Positions 1 through 9,182 are shown, counted from the first letter of the stretch. The stretch is DNA of 64,000 nt from Prosthecobacter algae (GCF_039542385.1 NZ_BAABIA010000002.1:248001-312000), one strand, 5' to 3'. Notes: generated by a model not told the origin, from the sequence alone. Numbers and translations: made by a program.

Positions 1-1
1 G

Positions 2-1570
2 GCCAAGACGACCAAGAAGCCCAACGAAAGCTTGTTGGACTGCTTGATCAAAACGGGGGTGGTGAGCGATGAACAAGTGGCCCAAACCGTGGCCGTCAAC
101 TCCGGCATGGAGTACATGGACCTTCACGGTTTCCCTGGCAATCCGGCCCTCAAAGGCCTCATCCCCATGGAAGTCGCCAAGCGCTACAAGGTGGCCCCCA
201 TCGGCATGAACGGCAGTTCCATGCAGGTCGTCGTCGCCGATCCCTACGACTTCGAGACGCTCGACGCCCTTCCCCACGTCTTGCAGCCAGACATCGAATT
301 TTACTGCTCCACCCCGGCGCTCATCCAGCTCCTGCAGACCAACATCTACGGCAATGAGTTTGTCACCCCGGCCCCAGGCTCGGGTGGTTCCGACGGCGAT
401 GCCCCGATCATCAAGCTGGTGACCAACATCCTGCTGGAAGCCTTCAAAAACCGCGCTTCCGACATTCACATTGAACCGCTGGAAAAAGACGTCCGCGTTC
501 GCCTCCGCATCGACGGCGTGCTCCACGATGTGGAGCACCACCCAAAACGTCTCCACTCCTCCATCATTGCCCGCATCAAGATCATGTGCGGATCCATGAG
601 CATCGATGAAAAGCGCGTCCCCCAGGACGGCCGTATCACGATGGCCTTCAATGACAAGGAGCTGGACATGCGTGTCTCCATCATCCCTACCAACAACGGA
701 GAGAGCGTGGTCATGCGTGTGCTCGACAAGAGCAGCCTCCGCCTCGGTCTCGCAGACCTGGGCTTCCTTTCGGATGACCAAGACACCTTTGAAAAGCTGA
801 TCACTCTCCCGGACGGCATCGTCTTGGTGACGGGGCCTACCGGCTCCGGTAAAACAACGACGCTTTACGCCTGCCTTAACTTCATCAACCGCCCTGATCG
901 CAAGATCATCACCGTGGAAGACCCGGTGGAATACGAGCTCGCCGGGATCAACCAAGTCATGGTTCGCGAAGATGTCGGCATGAGCTTCGGCGCAGCCTTG
1001 AAGGCCATCCTCCGTCAGGCGCCCAACATCATCATGATCGGGGAAATTCGAGATCTCGAGACCGCCTCCATCGCCATCAACGCCTCCCTCACAGGTCACT
1101 TGGTCTTCAGCACCCTGCATACCAATGACGCACCCAGCTCCGTGGCCCGTCTCGCAGACATCGGCGTCAAACCCTTCCTCATCGCCTCCGCCGTCCGCGG
1201 CATTCTCGCCCAGCGTCTCGTCCGCAAACTCTGCGGCGAGTGCAAGCAGCCTTCCGGCCTCAGCGAGCGCGAACTCCGCAGCCTCGGCCTCGAAGCCAGC
1301 CAGCTTTTCAACGCCAACATCATGGGGCCCAAAGGCTGTAACAAGTGCCGCCAGTCCGGCTTCAAAGGCCGAATGGTCATCGCCGAAATCTTCAAGATTG
1401 ACGACGAAGTTCGCAACATGGTCAACCAGCAGCTCACCACCCCGCAGATCCGCAAGCGCGCCCGTGAACTGGGCATGCGCACCCTGCGCGAAGACGGCGT
1501 GCGCAAGGTCCTCGCCGGCCTGACCACCGCCGAAGAAGTGATCGAGGCCACCATGGCAGATGCTGACTGA
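2..1570 (+). CDS. GspE/PilB-type secretion ATPase (first copy, 5' partial)
   Basis: Cytoplasmic hexameric ATPase of the GspE/PilB family, which powers pseudopilus or pilus assembly. The frame is open to the left window edge, so the true start lies outside; the first start-like codon is TTG at 32. Counting from that TTG: an MshEN/T2SSE N-terminal domain in residues 1-110, Walker A GPTGSGKTTT near 268, an Asp-box with EDPVEYE just after, a degenerate Walker B IIMIGEIRD near 333, and the His-box STLHTNDA near 363. Towards the C-terminus two CxxC pairs (CGEC and CNKC) form the zinc knuckle typical of the family. A second paralogue starts 49 bp downstream, followed by gspF- and gspG-like genes. 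Whether it serves secretion, pili or both cannot be told from sequence. Confidence 0.93.
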   Translation, partial: AKTTKKPNESLLDCLIKTGVVSDEQVAQTVAVNSGMEYMDLHGFPGNPALKGLIPMEVAKRYKVAPIGMNGSSMQVVVADPYDFETLDALPHVLQPDIEFYCSTPALIQLLQTNIYGNEFVTPAPGSGGSDGDAPIIKLVTNILLEAFKNRASDIHIEPLEKDVRVRLRIDGVLHDVEHHPKRLHSSIIARIKIMCGSMSIDEKRVPQDGRITMAFNDKELDMRVSIIPTNNGESVVMRVLDKSSLRLGLADLGFLSDDQDTFEKLITLPDGIVLVTGPTGSGKTTTLYACLNFINRPDRKIITVEDPVEYELAGINQVMVREDVGMSFGAALKAILRQAPNIIMIGEIRDLETASIAINASLTGHLVFSTLHTNDAPSSVARLADIGVKPFLIASAVRGILAQRLVRKLCGECKQPSGLSERELRSLGLEASQLFNANIMGPKGCNKCRQSGFKGRMVIAEIFKIDDEVRNMVNQQLTTPQIRKRARELGMRTLREDGVRKVLAGLTTAEEVIEATMADAD

Positions 1571-1619
1571 TGCGCCTGCGCCCCTGCGAATTAAAACTTA
1601 GAACGACTGACTCCCCCCT

Positions 1620-3278
1620 ATGACTCCCCAGAATGTGGTAGATATGCTCGAAGCCCGGGGCCTGATTGACAATGGCCAGGCTTATGACATTACCCAGGAC
1701 GCCGTCCACAATGGCAAAGAAATCCTCCAGGTGGTTCTCGATTACGGCATCTTCACGGGTGAAGATGAATTTTGGGCCCTCGTCGCCGAAGAACTCGGTG
1801 CCGACCACTTTGACCTGACCGAATTCGAACCGCCATCCTCCGTCATCGGCCTCATCCCCGCCGGCATGGCCCGCCTTTATGGGGCTTTTCCGATCACCCT
1901 CGATGGCCGCGGCCTTCACGTCGCCTTTACCGACCCGCTCAATCCCCAGTTGGTCGAGGACCTCCGCTTCGGTCTGGACAAGACCGTCGTTCCCGTCGTT
2001 GCACGCCGCAGCCAGGTCCAAAATCTCATCGACAAGCACTACGGCACCGGTGCCCCGAGCATTGACGAGATTTTTGGTAACCTCAAGGACGCCGGTAAGA
2101 ACTCCCCTGAAATCGAGGCCAACTCCGCACCCATCGTCAAGTTCGTTGACCTGGTGATGACCCAGGCCATCAAGGAACGCGCCTCCGACATTCACTTCGA
2201 GCCCTTCGAGCACGAATTCAAAATCCGTTACCGTGTGGATGGAGCCCTTTATGAAATGGCACCACCGCCCGTTCATCTGGCCACCAGCATCATTTCCCGT
2301 ATCAAAGTCATGTCCAACATGAACATCGCCGAAAGGCGTGTTCCCCAGGACGGACGCATCATGACCTCCGTCAACGGAAAGCCGGTGGACATGCGTGTCA
2401 GTTCCCTGCCCACTCAGCATGGAGAGTCCGTCGTGCTTCGTGTGCTTGACCGCAGTTCCGTGAATCTCGACCTCGAGCAGTTGGGCATGCCGCCCCCACT
2501 CTTCAATTACATCACCGAGACCATCAACAAACCGAACGGCATCTTCATCGTCACCGGCCCCACCGGTGCTGGCAAGACCACCACGCTTTACGCCTGCCTC
2601 CGCCGTATCAATACCATTGATACCAAGCTTCTTACCGCCGAAGACCCGGTGGAATACGAACTGGACGGTGTCATGCAGGTTCCTGTTAACGATGCCGTCG
2701 GCCTCACCTTCGCCCGCGCTCTCCGCGCCTTCCTCCGTCAGGATCCGGACCGCATCATGGTCGGGGAAATGCGTGACAAGGAAACCGCCCAGATCGCCAT
2801 CCAGGCCTCCCTCACGGGACACTTGGTGCTCAGCACCCTGCACACCAACGATGCCGCCGGTGCCGTCACCCGTCTTGTCGACATGGGCGTGGAACCGTTC
2901 CTCGTCGCTGCTACCCTCGAAGGCGTGCTCGCTCAGCGCCTTCTGCGCACCATCTGCAAAAACTGCCGCGTGGCCTACGAGCCCAGCCTCTCGATCCTTA
3001 ACCAGCTCAACCTCAGTTCCTCGGACATCGGCGGTAAGCAGTTCTACACCGGCAACGGCTGTGAAAAATGCGGCGGCAGCGGTTACAAAGGCCGCAAAGG
3101 TCTCTACGAACTGCTCCACGTGAACGATCCTATCCGCGAGCTCATCACCCAACGAGCTCCTACTCTTGTTCTCAAACAGAAAGCCATCGAACTCGGCATG
3201 GTGACCCTTCGCGAAGACGGTCTTCGCAACATCTATGACGGAGAAACCACCATTGAAGAAGTGCTGAAATACACCTGA
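1620..3278 (+). CDS. GspE/PilB-type secretion ATPase (second copy)
   Basis: Complete 552-aa paralogue of the preceding ATPase. It has an N-terminal MshEN-type domain (residues 1-150), Walker A GPTGAGKTTT near 312, EDPVEYE near 341, Walker B RIMVGEMRD near 378, His-box STLHTNDA near 406, and two CxxC zinc-binding pairs (ICKNC and CEKC) near 445-485. All catalytic motifs are intact in both copies, so neither looks like a relic. ATG start at 1620. A small hairpin separates it from the gspF-like gene. Family knowledge: PilB/GspE drives assembly and PilT drives retraction. This protein has the long N-terminal domain and lacks the short PilT form, so two assembly ATPases are the simplest reading. 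Confidence 0.93.
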   Translation: MTPQNVVDMLEARGLIDNGQAYDITQDAVHNGKEILQVVLDYGIFTGEDEFWALVAEELGADHFDLTEFEPPSSVIGLIPAGMARLYGAFPITLDGRGLHVAFTDPLNPQLVEDLRFGLDKTVVPVVARRSQVQNLIDKHYGTGAPSIDEIFGNLKDAGKNSPEIEANSAPIVKFVDLVMTQAIKERASDIHFEPFEHEFKIRYRVDGALYEMAPPPVHLATSIISRIKVMSNMNIAERRVPQDGRIMTSVNGKPVDMRVSSLPTQHGESVVLRVLDRSSVNLDLEQLGMPPPLFNYITETINKPNGIFIVTGPTGAGKTTTLYACLRRINTIDTKLLTAEDPVEYELDGVMQVPVNDAVGLTFARALRAFLRQDPDRIMVGEMRDKETAQIAIQASLTGHLVLSTLHTNDAAGAVTRLVDMGVEPFLVAATLEGVLAQRLLRTICKNCRVAYEPSLSILNQLNLSSSDIGGKQFYTGNGCEKCGGSGYKGRKGLYELLHVNDPIRELITQRAPTLVLKQKAIELGMVTLREDGLRNIYDGETTIEEVLKYT

Positions 3279-3287
3279 TCCCAGGCT

Positions 3288-3312
3288 CAGAAACGGTTCA
3301 TTGTCGTTTCTG
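3288..3312 (+). other. Hairpin between the second ATPase gene and the gspF-like gene
   Basis: Perfect 8-bp inverted repeat, CAGAAACG at 3288-3295 and CGTTTCTG at 3305-3312, with a 9-nt loop. No clear T-run follows, so it may be an attenuator or RNA-processing site inside the operon rather than a full terminator. Confidence 0.4.
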
Positions 3313-3394
3313 GCACCATTTATTTGTTGGACATTCTCCCTCCTGACCCGGTAATCTCAAAAACGCCCCAGAACCCCCGCAGCGCCCATTTTCT

Positions 3395-4672
3395 ATGCCG
3401 AAGTTCCACTACATCGCCCTCGATCAAAACGGTCAAGAAGTCGCCGGTGAACTCGATGCCTCCACCGAAGCCGAGGCCATCAACCTCCTCCGTCAGAGCC
3501 AGCTTTACCCAACTCAGGTCGCCCAGGAGGGCAAGGGTGACGCGGCGGTGAAAAAACGCGCCAAGTCCACTGCCGCCCCCAAGGGCAAAGGCAAGGCCGT
3601 CAAAGCCGGGGCTAACGCCAAGATCAAGGCCAAGGTCCTCATGATCTTCACCCGCCAGCTCGCCACACTGATCGATTCCGGCCTCCCTCTGCTTCGCGGT
3701 CTCACCGTTCTGGCACGTCAGGAGCCGAATCCAGTGATGAAGAGCACCGTCTCCACCATTGCTGAAAACGTCCAGACCGGCAGCACCTTCTCCGAGACGC
3801 TTTCCCAATACCCCAAGATCTTCAACAAGCTTTACATCAACATGGTGAAGGCTGGCGAACTGGGCGGTGTGCTCGAAGTCGTCCTCAACCGTCTTGCTGA
3901 ATACCAGGAAAAAGCCCAAAAGCTGAAGAATAAGGTCGTCGCGGCGATGGTTTACCCCATCATTGTGATGATCATTGCCGTGCTCATCATGGTCTTCCTC
4001 ATGCTCGTCATCGTCCCGCGCTTCGAGAAGATCTTCGAAGACATGCTGGGTTCTGCAGACAAGCTCCCGGAACTGACCAAACTCGTCATCGGATTCAGCC
4101 GCTGGATGCAGGGAAATTTCCTCTACCTCGTCGCTGGCGGTATCGTCTTCACCGTCGCTTGGAAGCTTTATGCTGCCACTGTGGGCGGACGCCGTGTCAT
4201 TGACGGCCTCAAGCTCAAGCTTCCCCTCTTCGGCGATGTGCAGCGCAAAACGGCCATCTCCCGTTTCAGCCGCACCCTCGGCACCCTCGTCACCTCCGGT
4301 GTGCCCATCCTTCAGGCCCTTAACATCACCCGTGAAACTGCCGGCAACGTCGTTGTCTCCGACGCCATCACCAAGGTGCATGACGCCGTGAAAGAAGGTG
4401 AGTCCATGGTTGCCCCGCTGGAGTCGAGCAGTGTCTTCCCGCCGATGGTGATCTCCATGGTGGACGTCGGTGAAGAAACTGGTCAGCTCCCTGAAATGCT
4501 TCTCAAGATCGCCGACGTGTATGAGGATGAAGTGGACAACGCCGTTGCTGGCCTCACTTCTATGCTCGAACCTCTCATGATCGTGATGTTGGCCGTCGTC
4601 GTCGGTGTCATCGTTATGGCCCTCTTCCTTCCGCTCATCGAAGTCATCAAAGGCCTCAGCGGCGGCTCATAG
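3395..4672 (+). CDS. GspF/PilC-type inner-membrane platform protein
   Basis: 425-aa polytopic membrane protein that couples the ATPase to the pseudopilus. The N-terminal segment is the family-typical FHYIALDQNGQ region with alternating charged helices. A Lys/Ala/Pro-rich low-complexity linker lies near residues 50-75. Two T2SSF domains follow, with membrane segments near 181-208, 239-263 and 391-417. The PKIFNKLYINMVKAGE motif in the first domain and FPPMVISMVDVGEETG in the second are the repeated family signatures. It follows two ATPase genes and precedes a pseudopilin, as in gsp and pil operons. ATG start at 3395. Confidence 0.92.
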   Translation: MPKFHYIALDQNGQEVAGELDASTEAEAINLLRQSQLYPTQVAQEGKGDAAVKKRAKSTAAPKGKGKAVKAGANAKIKAKVLMIFTRQLATLIDSGLPLLRGLTVLARQEPNPVMKSTVSTIAENVQTGSTFSETLSQYPKIFNKLYINMVKAGELGGVLEVVLNRLAEYQEKAQKLKNKVVAAMVYPIIVMIIAVLIMVFLMLVIVPRFEKIFEDMLGSADKLPELTKLVIGFSRWMQGNFLYLVAGGIVFTVAWKLYAATVGGRRVIDGLKLKLPLFGDVQRKTAISRFSRTLGTLVTSGVPILQALNITRETAGNVVVSDAITKVHDAVKEGESMVAPLESSSVFPPMVISMVDVGEETGQLPEMLLKIADVYEDEVDNAVAGLTSMLEPLMIVMLAVVVGVIVMALFLPLIEVIKGLSGGS

Positions 4673-4694
4673 TAACCCTCCATCCCCCCAACCT

Positions 4695-5345
4695 ATGAAA
4701 AGTCATTCCCGGAAGCTTGCCCCGGCAGGCTTTACAGTGATCGAGCTTCTCGTCGTCATCACGATCATCGCCCTTCTCTTTGCCCTGACCATCGGCGGCT
4801 TCACCTATGCCCAAAAATCGGCGGCTCGCAGCCGTACGACGGCGGCCATGAGTGCCATGAAGAGCGCCCTCGAACGGTATAACAACGAGTTTGGTGAATA
4901 CCCTGCCCCGCAGAACCCTGGTGACACGGTTGCTGTTGGCGACAAGACCTATGAAGTTGGTGCCGCAGCCATGCTTTACCAGGCCCTGAGCGGCGATGGC
5001 TACGACAACATCCTCTTGGCTCAGACCCCCAGCAACGGCGGCCCGGCATCATCCGATGGCTCGCTCGATGAGACCGAGTCCAAGAACGTCATGCTCACCG
5101 ACATGCCGAAGGAGTTCTACATCAACCGTGACGGACGCTATTACATGACAGACGGCTTTGGCCGCCCCTTCCAATATGTCAAAGCTGCCCCGCAGGTTGC
5201 AGGTGAGCAACCCACCACCGTCAACTCTACCTATGACCTTTGGTCTTTCGGGGATGACGAAGAAAACACCAGCGCCCGTTCCATCGATACCATTGCACCT
5301 GGAGCCGTCAAAGACGCAAGCCAGCGATGGATCAAGAATTGGTAA
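4695..5345 (+). CDS. GspG-like major pseudopilin
   Basis: 216-aa protein starting at the ATG at 4695, 22 bp after the gspF-like gene. The short basic leader ends in the prepilin peptidase site AG/FTVIELLVV, with Glu at +5 and a hydrophobic helix to about residue 42. The following ARSRTTAAMSAMKSALERY helix and FGEYPAP motif match the GspG N-terminal helix. The C-terminal YDLWSFGDDEE segment resembles the calcium-loop end of GspG (DxWSxG). The middle is longer than in a standard GspG of about 145 aa. Family knowledge: GspG forms the shaft of the type II secretion pseudopilus after cleavage and methylation by a prepilin peptidase, which is not in this window. Confidence 0.85.
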   Translation: MKSHSRKLAPAGFTVIELLVVITIIALLFALTIGGFTYAQKSAARSRTTAAMSAMKSALERYNNEFGEYPAPQNPGDTVAVGDKTYEVGAAAMLYQALSGDGYDNILLAQTPSNGGPASSDGSLDETESKNVMLTDMPKEFYINRDGRYYMTDGFGRPFQYVKAAPQVAGEQPTTVNSTYDLWSFGDDEENTSARSIDTIAPGAVKDASQRWIKNW

Positions 5346-5352
5346 ACTCCGA

Positions 5353-5371
5353 GGGCAGAAAGTCTCTGCCC
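5353..5371 (+). terminator. Hairpin after the pseudopilin gene
   Basis: Perfect 7-bp stem, GGGCAGA at 5353-5359 and TCTGCCC at 5365-5371, with a 5-nt loop, 8 bp after the pseudopilin stop codon. The downstream sequence is A/T-rich but has no pure T-run, so termination is likely but not certain. Confidence 0.5.
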
Positions 5372-5452
5372 AAAGAATTTGTTAAATAACTCATTTTTCA
5401 GTTGAGAAACAGTTGGGGTGACCGATTATTTCCACCCCGACCCAAGGCGTTT

Positions 5453-5537
5453 GCGCGCGTGGCGGAATTGGTAGACGCGCTAGATTCAGGTTCTAGTGAG
5501 TAACATCGTGGAGGTTCGAGTCCTCTCGCGCGCACCA
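5453..5537 (+). tRNA. tRNA-Leu (CAG)
   Basis: 85-nt class II tRNA with a long variable arm. The acceptor stem GCGCGCG (5453-5459) pairs with CGCGCGC (5527-5533). The anticodon arm CTAGA/TCTAG encloses loop TTCAGGT with anticodon CAG. The T-loop TTCGAGT is present and the terminal CCA is encoded at 5535-5537. Confidence 0.97.
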
Positions 5538-5569
5538 CCTCAACAACTTGTTGGGGTGCCGTTAAAAAA

Positions 5570-6250
5570 ATGCAGGACGCCGGTTATGTCAAAAAAGCCT
5601 TCGCAGGCATCGCCCGGCGATACATGCTGGCGAATCATGTGCTGAGCCTCGGCATTGACGTCCTCTGGCGCCGCAAAACGTCCGGCCTCGTCGCTGAAAC
5701 CCGGCCCCGTTTGATCCTCGACCTCGCCACTGGCAGCGGCGACCTCGCCCGCGAACTCGAGAGACGCTGCCCCGATGCAAAAGTGCTGGGGGCCGACTTT
5801 TCCATCCCGATGATGCGCGAAGCCCAGGTTCATCGGTCCACCCACCTCGTGGCGGCGGATGGTATGCAGTTGCCCTTCCAATCCGGTGCATTCGATGCCC
5901 TTACCGTCGCCTTCGGCCTTCGCAACATGGCCTCCTGGCCAGGAGCCTTGCAGGAGATGAGCCGGGTGCTGAAGGTTGCAGGCAGGCTCTACGTCCTGGA
6001 CTTTTCACTGCCCACCCTGCCGCTTATCCGGCCCATGTACTTGTTCTACTTGAAGAACGTCATGCCCAGAATCGCCGGCTGGATCACAGGAGAACGGGCC
6101 GCCTACGAATACCTGTGCAGCTCCGTGGAGCGTTTCCCTTCAGGACCAGCCATGGAGAAGCTGATCCGTGAAGCTGGATTCGATCAGGTCAAAACATACC
6201 GTTTATCGCTGGGCATCGCCTCCCTCTACATCGGCACCAAGAGTGCCTGA
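5570..6250 (+). CDS. ubiE: Menaquinone/ubiquinone C-methyltransferase, MenG/UbiE family
   Basis: 226-aa class I SAM-dependent methyltransferase of the UbiE/MenG family, which adds the ring C-methyl group in the last or penultimate step of quinone synthesis. It shows the N-terminal YDxxN-like ARRYMLANHVLSLG region and SAM motif I LDLATGSGDLA near residues 47-57. The acidic motif VLGADFS follows, then FGLRNMASW and the LKVAGRLYVLDFSLP region, and the C-terminal GIASLYIGTK matches the family's conserved end. ATG start 32 bp after the tRNA. Menaquinone is the more likely product precursor in this phylum, but sequence alone does not separate MenG from UbiE. It converges on the next gene with only 6 bp between stop codons. 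Confidence 0.88.
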   Translation: MQDAGYVKKAFAGIARRYMLANHVLSLGIDVLWRRKTSGLVAETRPRLILDLATGSGDLARELERRCPDAKVLGADFSIPMMREAQVHRSTHLVAADGMQLPFQSGAFDALTVAFGLRNMASWPGALQEMSRVLKVAGRLYVLDFSLPTLPLIRPMYLFYLKNVMPRIAGWITGERAAYEYLCSSVERFPSGPAMEKLIREAGFDQVKTYRLSLGIASLYIGTKSA

Positions 6251-6256
6251 TAGCAG

Positions 6257-7177
6257 TTATTTTCGATAAGCCGACGCCACCTTGAAGGGATTGTAAGGTT
6301 TACGACCATTGGGATCGGCATAAACAAAGCCGAAGCGGTCCTTCTTCTCATCCACAGTCTCGAGGAGGAGACCGCGCAAGTTCGCCGTATCCCTGTATTC
6401 CATCAGGACTCGCGCGGTGCCATTGACGCCCCACATCTTGAAACCGGTGCCAAAGATCCCGCCATTGGGATAGAGATCATACAGCCCTGCCATGGCGTGG
6501 AAACAGTTGATGGCCGACCTGTTCTTTCGATAAAGGCGGTCATCTGCACGATACATGATGGCACCGCTTTCGAGTAGACGCAGGCGCTGCACACCGAGGT
6601 CGAATCCTCCCTGGCTGATCTCATAGGGCCCCCACATGCAGACCGCGTTTTTGGCATTCACGGCCAGTTGGATGGTTTCTGCGAGGTTGAAGTCCCTGCC
6701 CACAGACAGCGGGCAGGCGTTCATCTTGGGAAAGAGGCGGCTGCCAAAACCCTTGAAGACACACAGATGAGGGTTGGTCGAAAAATCGTGGGGCAGCCAG
6801 CTAATGGTAAACGCCTCAAACTCCCGGTGTTTGTAGGTCCCCTTGGTGAGTCCGGCCGTCAGGTGACGCTGCCGATGGTCAGCCAAAACCCGGATGACTG
6901 ACATGAAGGAATGCGAAAACTCGGGGGCGTTGCCTTTGTTTTGATAGGCAAACGGGATGATGAAGTAGCGGTCGCGGGTGTTTGTCCCTTCGCCTAAACG
7001 GGCCAGGATCTTGGCTCTGATCCGGTTGGTGATCTGCTCGTAAAGAGGCACATCGTAATCGGTATAATCAGGTTTGCGGTCCAACACTCCGGCCTGGGCC
7101 GCCAGTGAAAGCATGAAGAACAAGGCAGCAATCAGCCTAACAAAAAGTAATTTATTAACAACCCGATGCTGCCGCAT
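6257..7177 (-). CDS. Secreted protein of unknown function
   Basis: Not recognised. The frame runs up to a start at 7228, but the ATG at 7177 gives a compact signal peptide (basic start, hydrophobic LIAALFFMLSLAAQA) and is preferred, for a 306-aa precursor. The mature part has no membrane segment. It is rich in Trp/Tyr/Phe and Gly, with notable segments such as CFHAMAGLYDLYPNGG and MWGVNGTARVLMEYR in the C-terminal third. The Cys/His in the first segment could be catalytic or structural, but no family motif is clear. It follows the giant operon after a gap of about 260 bp, so it may be separately expressed. Confidence 0.7.
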   Translation of the reverse strand: MRQHRVVNKLLFVRLIAALFFMLSLAAQAGVLDRKPDYTDYDVPLYEQITNRIRAKILARLGEGTNTRDRYFIIPFAYQNKGNAPEFSHSFMSVIRVLADHRQRHLTAGLTKGTYKHREFEAFTISWLPHDFSTNPHLCVFKGFGSRLFPKMNACPLSVGRDFNLAETIQLAVNAKNAVCMWGPYEISQGGFDLGVQRLRLLESGAIMYRADDRLYRKNRSAINCFHAMAGLYDLYPNGGIFGTGFKMWGVNGTARVLMEYRDTANLRGLLLETVDEKKDRFGFVYADPNGRKPYNPFKVASAYRK

Positions 7178-7437
7178 GACCGCTAAGTTCGGTTCAATGC
7201 CCTGAGACGGTGAAGAATGCTCGCCCATAAAACCTCGGAATAGATTTTAGTTGTTCGGCTGCTCACGTCGGGAACTGCCGTTGACCGCCGAGATACTTCA
7301 CTTGAACCGGGAATCAAGTTGAGATGCAGCCTAGGCAAGCATCCAAAAGAATATTTGAGGACACGATTCTGCGCCTCATACTATTCTCATCTCCAGGCCC
7401 GGTGAGGTTGCGGAACTAACCGCAGAGTCCTGAGATC

Positions 7438-8190
7438 TTACTGAACATCGTTGCGCATCGGAGCTTGCTTGAGGGTGCCGTCATCGCCAGTGAAGAAGAC
7501 GACAAGCTGGTCCGCAGGAAACTTGAAGTTGAGCAGGCTAACGGGCTTATTCTGATAGTGCACCTCTGGGAAAGCGCCCATGGCGCGGGTGATGGGAACG
7601 CGCACGGGCTTTGCCGCAGGAACGGTCGCGGGTGTGCCTGAGACTTTGAAGTCCATCTCGTCGGCGGAGGTCAGTTGGACGAGTGTCAAGCTAGGCTGTT
7701 TCAGGTCCGGCGGGCTCGTGGGCGACTGATCCAAGTGCCAGGCAAGACGGGGGCCTTTTTTTTCAGCTTCACCTTTTGCAGGCTTTTTGGTCTTGGGGTC
7801 CAGGGCTGGCTTTTCCGTCATGTAAGCAATGACCGTGGTGATCTGCCCGGTCTGCAACGGAACCTCAAGGGTTTCCTTCCCCAACGTCTCATGTTCCAGT
7901 TCCACCGGATAGGACTTGGGAGCCAGGCCCACAGCTCCCGTAGCATCTCCCTGCTGAAAGCCTGCGGGATCGGCCTCATTGCCATTGATGCGCACCTTCA
8001 GCCTACCGGGCAGGCCGACGGCATTGACCAGCCGGATAAAGGCCAAATCTGGCGGCACCTCTAGGCCTGGGGCCTCCTGGGCCGGCAGCGGAAGCCAGGC
8101 TGTGAGCAGCAAGGCGGCACCCGCAAGGATGAAGCGACGAGATTGAAAGGGGGAGGTTTTCACGAAAGCGTTCATGGCAGATTTCAACAA
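7438..8190 (-). CDS. Small secreted protein at the end of the giant-protein operon
   Basis: 250 aa (245 if the ATG at 8175 is used). A basic, hydrophobic signal peptide ends near LPLPAQ. Residues 45-130 (FIRLVNAVGLPGRLKVRING, then a segment ending in TGQITTVIAYM) resemble the beta-sandwich layout of DUF4397 domains, but weakly. A Lys/Glu/Pro-rich linker follows, then a second domain. It begins 26 bp after cassette gene C and is the last gene of the operon. Its constant company could make it an accessory of the A-D proteins; the function is unknown. Confidence 0.7.
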   Translation of the reverse strand: MLKSAMNAFVKTSPFQSRRFILAGAALLLTAWLPLPAQEAPGLEVPPDLAFIRLVNAVGLPGRLKVRINGNEADPAGFQQGDATGAVGLAPKSYPVELEHETLGKETLEVPLQTGQITTVIAYMTEKPALDPKTKKPAKGEAEKKGPRLAWHLDQSPTSPPDLKQPSLTLVQLTSADEMDFKVSGTPATVPAAKPVRVPITRAMGAFPEVHYQNKPVSLLNFKFPADQLVVFFTGDDGTLKQAPMRNDVQ

Positions 8191-8216
8191 AACAGGGCAG
8201 ACAACGCCGGAGGGAA

Positions 8217-9176
8217 TTACAAGGCGACGGGAGGCAGGCGCAGGCGCATGGAGAAGGTGCGCACTTCAGCATCGTCCTCGTAAACTTCCGGTGTGCCATT
8301 GGTGATGGCTGCCGCACGGACTCCTTCACCGCGCCAATCCTGCGCACTCTTGAGCAAGCGACCCGTCTGCCGATTGGTGACACGCAGGGTGACTTCCACC
8401 CACTTGGGAAGCTGCTCCGTGGGCCAGGGCTGCGGCACCGGCTGGCCAGGCATCAGGCTTTCTAGGGCCTTGCATTCAAAGCGGATGACGTCATGCGCGA
8501 GCACTGCATTGCGGGCTGAAGGAGGAGCTGCCGCAGGGGTCTCTTCTCCCGTGGTGGGTTTGGGCAGACTTTCCAGTTCCTTCCAGTCTTCTTCAAAGAC
8601 CATGGGCTGGCCGCCAATGCGGTGGCCTTCCAGCCTGCGGTAGGTTTCCGCAGGTGAAAACTCGCGGCGCACCAGCTTCTGGCTGCTGGCATCTTCCTCC
8701 ACCCCGCTGGCACCTCCATCGGGCGTAAGGGCGATGCCATAGAGTACCAACTGCAAATCTCCCCGACCACTGTCGGTTCCCTTGCTTGCACGCTTCACAG
8801 TCCGCAAAAAGGCCATTCGCGAAGTGGAGGTGGAAGTAGGCGTGCCTGACTGGAGCAGAAAGCGCATCGGCTGCTTCCCGGCCACCGCCTGCGGATCATC
8901 TGCCAGAGGCCCTCCTGCCGGGATGACAGCAATGGAGGCCAGATCATCCGTCAACAGGCGCAAGGCGGCGCGGCCTTCCCGCTGGCTAGAGAACTGCTTA
9001 TCCTGTTTGGTCCAGGAATCCAGAGTGGCGACCATGCTCTGCATGAGCGCGGTAATGACGATGAAGGCCACCGAGATGGTGACAAGAAGCTCCACCAGCG
9101 AAAATCCACGCGGGGCCGCCACACGCGCAGCAGAGCCAGAAGATAGAGGCGTTTTCTTTTTCAGAGTTCCTCGCAT
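8217..9176 (-). CDS. Verru_Chthon cassette protein C (GspJ-like minor pseudopilin)
   Basis: 319-aa prepilin-like protein. A long basic leader ends at RG/FSLVELLV, with Glu at +5 of the mature form, followed by a hydrophobic helix to about residue 50. The N-terminal helix continues as DSWTKQDKQFSSQREGRAALRLLTDDLASI, which is the kind of sequence seen in GspJ/PilW. I recognise it as cassette protein C of the Verru_Chthon set. The start lies 6 bp after the stop of cassette gene B. Family knowledge gives only its co-occurrence with A, B and D. The GspJ equivalence is my inference from N-terminal sequence and gene order. Confidence 0.82.
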   Translation of the reverse strand: MRGTLKKKTPLSSGSAARVAAPRGFSLVELLVTISVAFIVITALMQSMVATLDSWTKQDKQFSSQREGRAALRLLTDDLASIAVIPAGGPLADDPQAVAGKQPMRFLLQSGTPTSTSTSRMAFLRTVKRASKGTDSGRGDLQLVLYGIALTPDGGASGVEEDASSQKLVRREFSPAETYRRLEGHRIGGQPMVFEEDWKELESLPKPTTGEETPAAAPPSARNAVLAHDVIRFECKALESLMPGQPVPQPWPTEQLPKWVEVTLRVTNRQTGRLLKSAQDWRGEGVRAAAITNGTPEVYEDDAEVRTFSMRLRLPPVAL

Positions 9177-9182
9177 GTTGGA

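Noticed and set aside
1434-3152. Long open frame (572 codons) antisense to the second GspE-like ATPase gene
   Set aside because: A complete, motif-rich ATPase is encoded on the other strand. Antisense frames without stops are expected in high-GC coding sequence, and this translation shows no recognisable domain.
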